Source: CAZHSN01 sp964535125
GTDB taxonomy: Bacteria; Armatimonadota; HRBIN16
Assembly (NCBI GenBank): GCA_964535125.1
Contig: CAZHSN010000029.1
Span: 1-27,142, forward strand
DNA: 27,142 bases
Direction: 5' to 3'
Positions 24,634 to 27,142 of this stretch are shown piece by piece (positions within the stretch are counted from its first letter, which is position 1; every line of letters starts with the position of its first letter). The translations under genes were made by a program, and so were the position numbers. The notes beneath the pieces are model-generated. The model did no database searches. It saw only the letters and a list, made by a program, of their open reading frames with translations, and had not been told where the DNA came from.

Positions 24634-25084
24634 AATCGTGATCCTTCTTACCGAAGACGACGACGGTCATGCGTTTCTAATTGAGCGGAATCTGAAGCGC
24701 TGCGGTCTGATGAACCGGATAATCCGGTTTTGCACAGGCGATGATGTACTGCGTTTTTTGTTGCAGTCACCATCGTCTGACGGGGCGCCGGTTCGGGAAC
24801 CGGGAACAAGCTATCTGCTGTTACTGGACATCCGCCTTCCCGGTACCGATGGTGTCGAAGTACTGCGCCAGATTAAGGCGCATCCCGATCTGCGCCGGAT
24901 GCCGGTTATCATGGTGACCACCACCGATGACCCGCGCGAAGTGGAGCGTTGCCACGACCTGGGGTGCAACAACTATATCACCAAACCGGTCGATGCGGAT
25001 GCATTTATGAACGCGATCCGGCAATTAGGGCTCTTCCTGATGATGGTCCAAGTTCCTTCGATGAACGGCAGTGACCCGTCATGA
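24620..25084 (+). CDS. Single-domain response regulator, Rcp1-like
   Basis: 154 residues, one receiver domain. Acidic pocket Asp13/Asp14 (LTEDDDG, 10-16), phosphoacceptor Asp70 (LLLDIRLPGTDG, 67-78), Thr100 (VTTTDD) and Lys122 (TKPVDAD). Has no output domain, so it probably passes phosphate on or acts by protein contact. Slightly longer than CheY, with a 60s insertion (SSDGAPVREPGTSY) as in Rcp1-type regulators that pair with PAS/phytochrome-type kinases. Start ATG 24620 with AGGAG 5 nt upstream. A second ATG at 24623 is also possible. It overlaps the kinase gene by 14 bp and shares an ATGA with the next gene. Confidence 0.9.
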   Translation: MMTHEIVILLTEDDDGHAFLIERNLKRCGLMNRIIRFCTGDDVLRFLLQSPSSDGAPVREPGTSYLLLLDIRLPGTDGVEVLRQIKAHPDLRRMPVIMVTTTDDPREVERCHDLGCNNYITKPVDADAFMNAIRQLGLFLMMVQVPSMNGSDPS

Positions 25085-26646
25085 ATGGTCAGACAGCCTC
25101 CGTGACATCCGATCAGACGCCCTATCGGCGGGTGCTGCTGGTGGAAGACGATGCAGGAACACGCCTGCTGCTCACGCGGCTGATCCAACGCGAGCAGATT
25201 GCCATCAGCTGCGCCGCGACAGGCGAAGAGGCGTTAACCCTGTTAACGCAGGCAGGCGCGGAGGCGTTTGATCTGTTGGTCAGCGACTACAACCTGCCCG
25301 ACATGACCTGTGGCCAACTGGTGGAGCGGCTGCGCGCCGATGCGCTATCTATTCCGTTCATGGTGATTACCGGCGCCGGCAGCGAATTGGTTGCTGTTGA
25401 CATGATGAAGGCCGGAGCCCGTGACTATATGGTCAAGGACGCCGGTTTTCTAGATCGGGCGCCGGTGGTCATCCAACGGGTGTTGATGGACTTGGAAACC
25501 GAACGGCGGATGCACGAAGCCGAAGCCCAGTTGCGACGGACGGCCACGCTGCTGCAGGTGGTGTTTGACAGCACGCGGGAAGCGATACTGCTGCTGGACG
25601 CTGAGATGCGGGTGCTGCGGGCCAATCAGGCCGCTGGTGAACCATCCGGCAGCCCCTGGCTCCTTCCTGATCTGTTCCAGGCATCCAGTCGGCCGCAAGT
25701 GCTTGAGCTGTTTCAAACCGCATTGCGCGGGGAGACCCCGCCGTTGGCGGTGGCTGAGCGGCTGACCACCGCCGGCGCCGTCCGCTGGGTGGAAGTCGCG
25801 ATGGCGCCGCTCCCTCCCACGGCGACCGAATACTGCGTGGTGATGGTGCTGCGCGACGTGACGGACCGGATACAGACGGAACGGGAACGCGAGGCGATGC
25901 TGGCGCGGCTTATGGAAAAACGCCAGCTGGAGTCGCTGGGCGTTTTAGCTGCAGGGGTGGGGCATGAGATCAACAATCCGCTGACAGGTGTGTTGAACTA
26001 TGCCCAGCTGATCGCCGACCTCTCGCCTGACGGAACGGTGATCCAGTCGTATGCGGACGAAGTGGTGAAGGGCAGTGAACGCATCGCCGCGATCGTGCGG
26101 CAACTGGTGGATTTCACCCGTGACGATGAACACAACCGGACTACCGTGCGCCTGGACATGGTGGTGCAACAGGTTTTGGGGCTGATGGGCGCCACATTAG
26201 AGCGTTCCGGCATCTTCGTTTTTGTGCAGACGCCGGAGTCGCTGCCGGCGGTATGGTGCAACCAGCACCAGATGCGCCTGGTGCTGTTATCGATTGTGGA
26301 GAACGCACGGGAGGCGCTGGAACGGCGCTTTCCGCAAGCCGACCCGGCGAAGCGGTTGCGAATCCTGGCGTCCGAACGGAATGATAACGCGCGACAGATG
26401 GTGCGCCTGACGGTGGAGGACAGTGGAGACGGCATTCCCGACGACGTGCTGCCGCACCTGTTTGAGCCGTTCTTCACGACCAAGAGCCGCGCGGTCGCCG
26501 ACGGGTTGGATCTCGCGATCGCCTATCGGGTCATTGAGGCGCATGGAGGGATGCTTTCGGTTGAGACGCAGGTGGGCAGGGGAACGGCCATTCACATTGA
26601 TCTTCCCGTCGCCTCCCGCGCTGAAGGAGATGGATACCGGCTGTAA
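25081..26646 (+). CDS. REC-PAS hybrid histidine kinase, ATPase G2 box altered
   Basis: 521 residues, soluble. REC about 15-135: LLVEDDAG, SDYNLPDM with phosphoacceptor Asp69, ITGAGS, MVKD with Lys119. Helical linker about 137-155, then a PAS about 155-265 ending VLRDVTDRIQ. Kinase core: LAAGVGHEINNPLTGVLNY with His295, N-box SIVENAREAL with Asn408, G1 DSGDGIP and FEPFFTTK. The G2 box reads AVADGLDLAIAYRVI, in place of the family's GTGLGLAI, so Asp replaces the second Gly and the G-rich lead-in is lost. Activity may be reduced. Start ATG 25081 in an ATGA overlap with the preceding regulator. It overlaps the next start as TAATG. REC placed first suggests it is itself switched by a kinase such as the one at 21721. 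Confidence 0.88.
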   Translation: MNGQTASVTSDQTPYRRVLLVEDDAGTRLLLTRLIQREQIAISCAATGEEALTLLTQAGAEAFDLLVSDYNLPDMTCGQLVERLRADALSIPFMVITGAGSELVAVDMMKAGARDYMVKDAGFLDRAPVVIQRVLMDLETERRMHEAEAQLRRTATLLQVVFDSTREAILLLDAEMRVLRANQAAGEPSGSPWLLPDLFQASSRPQVLELFQTALRGETPPLAVAERLTTAGAVRWVEVAMAPLPPTATEYCVVMVLRDVTDRIQTEREREAMLARLMEKRQLESLGVLAAGVGHEINNPLTGVLNYAQLIADLSPDGTVIQSYADEVVKGSERIAAIVRQLVDFTRDDEHNRTTVRLDMVVQQVLGLMGATLERSGIFVFVQTPESLPAVWCNQHQMRLVLLSIVENAREALERRFPQADPAKRLRILASERNDNARQMVRLTVEDSGDGIPDDVLPHLFEPFFTTKSRAVADGLDLAIAYRVIEAHGGMLSVETQVGRGTAIHIDLPVASRAEGDGYRL

Positions 26647-27142
26647 TGGGGTATGTACTGGTCGTCGAAGATGAGACCGCTCTCCTGCGGGTACTGCTGG
26701 AGTTTCTCAGGCAGGCCGGGTTAGAGGCGTATGGGGCAACGAACGTAGCCGAAGCGGTGGCGCGCCTGGAGTGGTCACCGGCGGATGTTGTCGTCTCGGA
26801 TGTGGGGCTGCCCGACCGCGATGGCCTGGATTTTTTGCAGCAGGTGCGTGATACCTGGCCTGAAGTCCCCATGATAATGGTTACCGGCGAGCCCGACGCG
26901 TCGATGGCCGCCAAGGCGCTGCGGCTGGGCGCTGCCGACTACCTGTTTAAGCCGATCACGCGGGCGCCGTTTTTGCATTCGGTTCAACGCGTGATCCGCA
27001 TCCGCGAGTTGGAGGCTGAACGCCGGCTGTTCGAAGAGGCAAGCCGCAAGTATCAAAAGCAGATGGAGAGCCTGGTTGCTGAGCGCACGGCTGAGCTGCA
27101 GCAGTCAGAGGCGCGCTTCCGGCGACTATACGCCGAAGAGCC
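26646..27142 (+). CDS. Response regulator with REC and start of PAS, cut by window edge
   Basis: 165 residues visible, no stop. Receiver about 1-120: VVEDE (6-10), phosphoacceptor Asp52 (VVVSDVGLPDRDG, 48-60), Thr80 (VTGEPD) and Lys102 (FKP). A coiled coil about 120-155 (LEAERRLFEEASRKYQKQME, LVAERTAELQQ) leads to SEARFRRLYAEE, the usual first residues of a PAS domain. The output (kinase, GGDEF/EAL or other) lies beyond the edge. Start ATG 26646 overlaps the stop of the preceding kinase (TAATG). Fourth gene of the signalling block. Confidence 0.88.
   Translation, partial: MGYVLVVEDETALLRVLLEFLRQAGLEAYGATNVAEAVARLEWSPADVVVSDVGLPDRDGLDFLQQVRDTWPEVPMIMVTGEPDASMAAKALRLGAADYLFKPITRAPFLHSVQRVIRIRELEAERRLFEEASRKYQKQMESLVAERTAELQQSEARFRRLYAEE

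Overview
The window looks like chromosomal DNA of a GC-rich, diderm (LPS-making) bacterium. Evidence for an outer membrane is a lipid A acyltransferase, two GT9 heptosyltransferases and a BcsB-type cellulose-export subunit. The order rpiB-glyA-comEB-wecA-like-wecB is more familiar from Terrabacteria than from Proteobacteria. Together with a tandem pectate-lyase-like beta-helix protein and a sugar-phosphate aldolase/dehydrogenase cassette, this makes Armatimonadota or a similar diderm Terrabacteria lineage my best guess, held weakly because no 16S or other marker gene is present. No tRNA, rRNA, CRISPR array, transposon or prophage was seen.

Left part (1-6256, all minus strand): a bcsB-like gene runs off the left edge. 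Before it is a 330-bp AT-rich intergenic stretch with palindromes and a TATAAT box, then recJ, then a secreted protein with two beta-helix repeats.

6344-10785 (minus strand) is an envelope operon read lipid A acyltransferase > WaaC-like heptosyltransferase > second GT9 heptosyltransferase > phosphohexomutase. Its genes overlap at every junction. A palindromic divergent promoter region separates it from an unrecognised 314-residue protein (10843-11787, plus strand).

11871-18187 (plus strand) is a compact seven-gene operon: rpiB, glyA, dCMP deaminase, a WecA/MraY-family transferase, wecB, an AI-2E-family membrane protein and uppP. The last genes use, supply or recycle the undecaprenyl-phosphate carrier, so this is a housekeeping plus surface-polysaccharide unit. 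A perfect hairpin ends it.

18234-21560 (minus strand) is a three-gene catabolic cassette: class II aldolase, an unusually long medium-chain dehydrogenase with what looks like two Rossmann units, and a SrlD-like short-chain dehydrogenase.

21721-27142 (plus strand) is a signalling block of kinase, receiver, REC-PAS-kinase and REC-PAS, each gene overlapping the next. The last one runs off the right edge.

Perfect hairpins without a U-tract follow four of the gene ends. The least ordinary items are the double-Rossmann dehydrogenase, the WecA-like protein that lacks usually conserved acidic/Asn motif residues, the N-terminally extended BcsB, and the stop/start-coupled phosphorelay.
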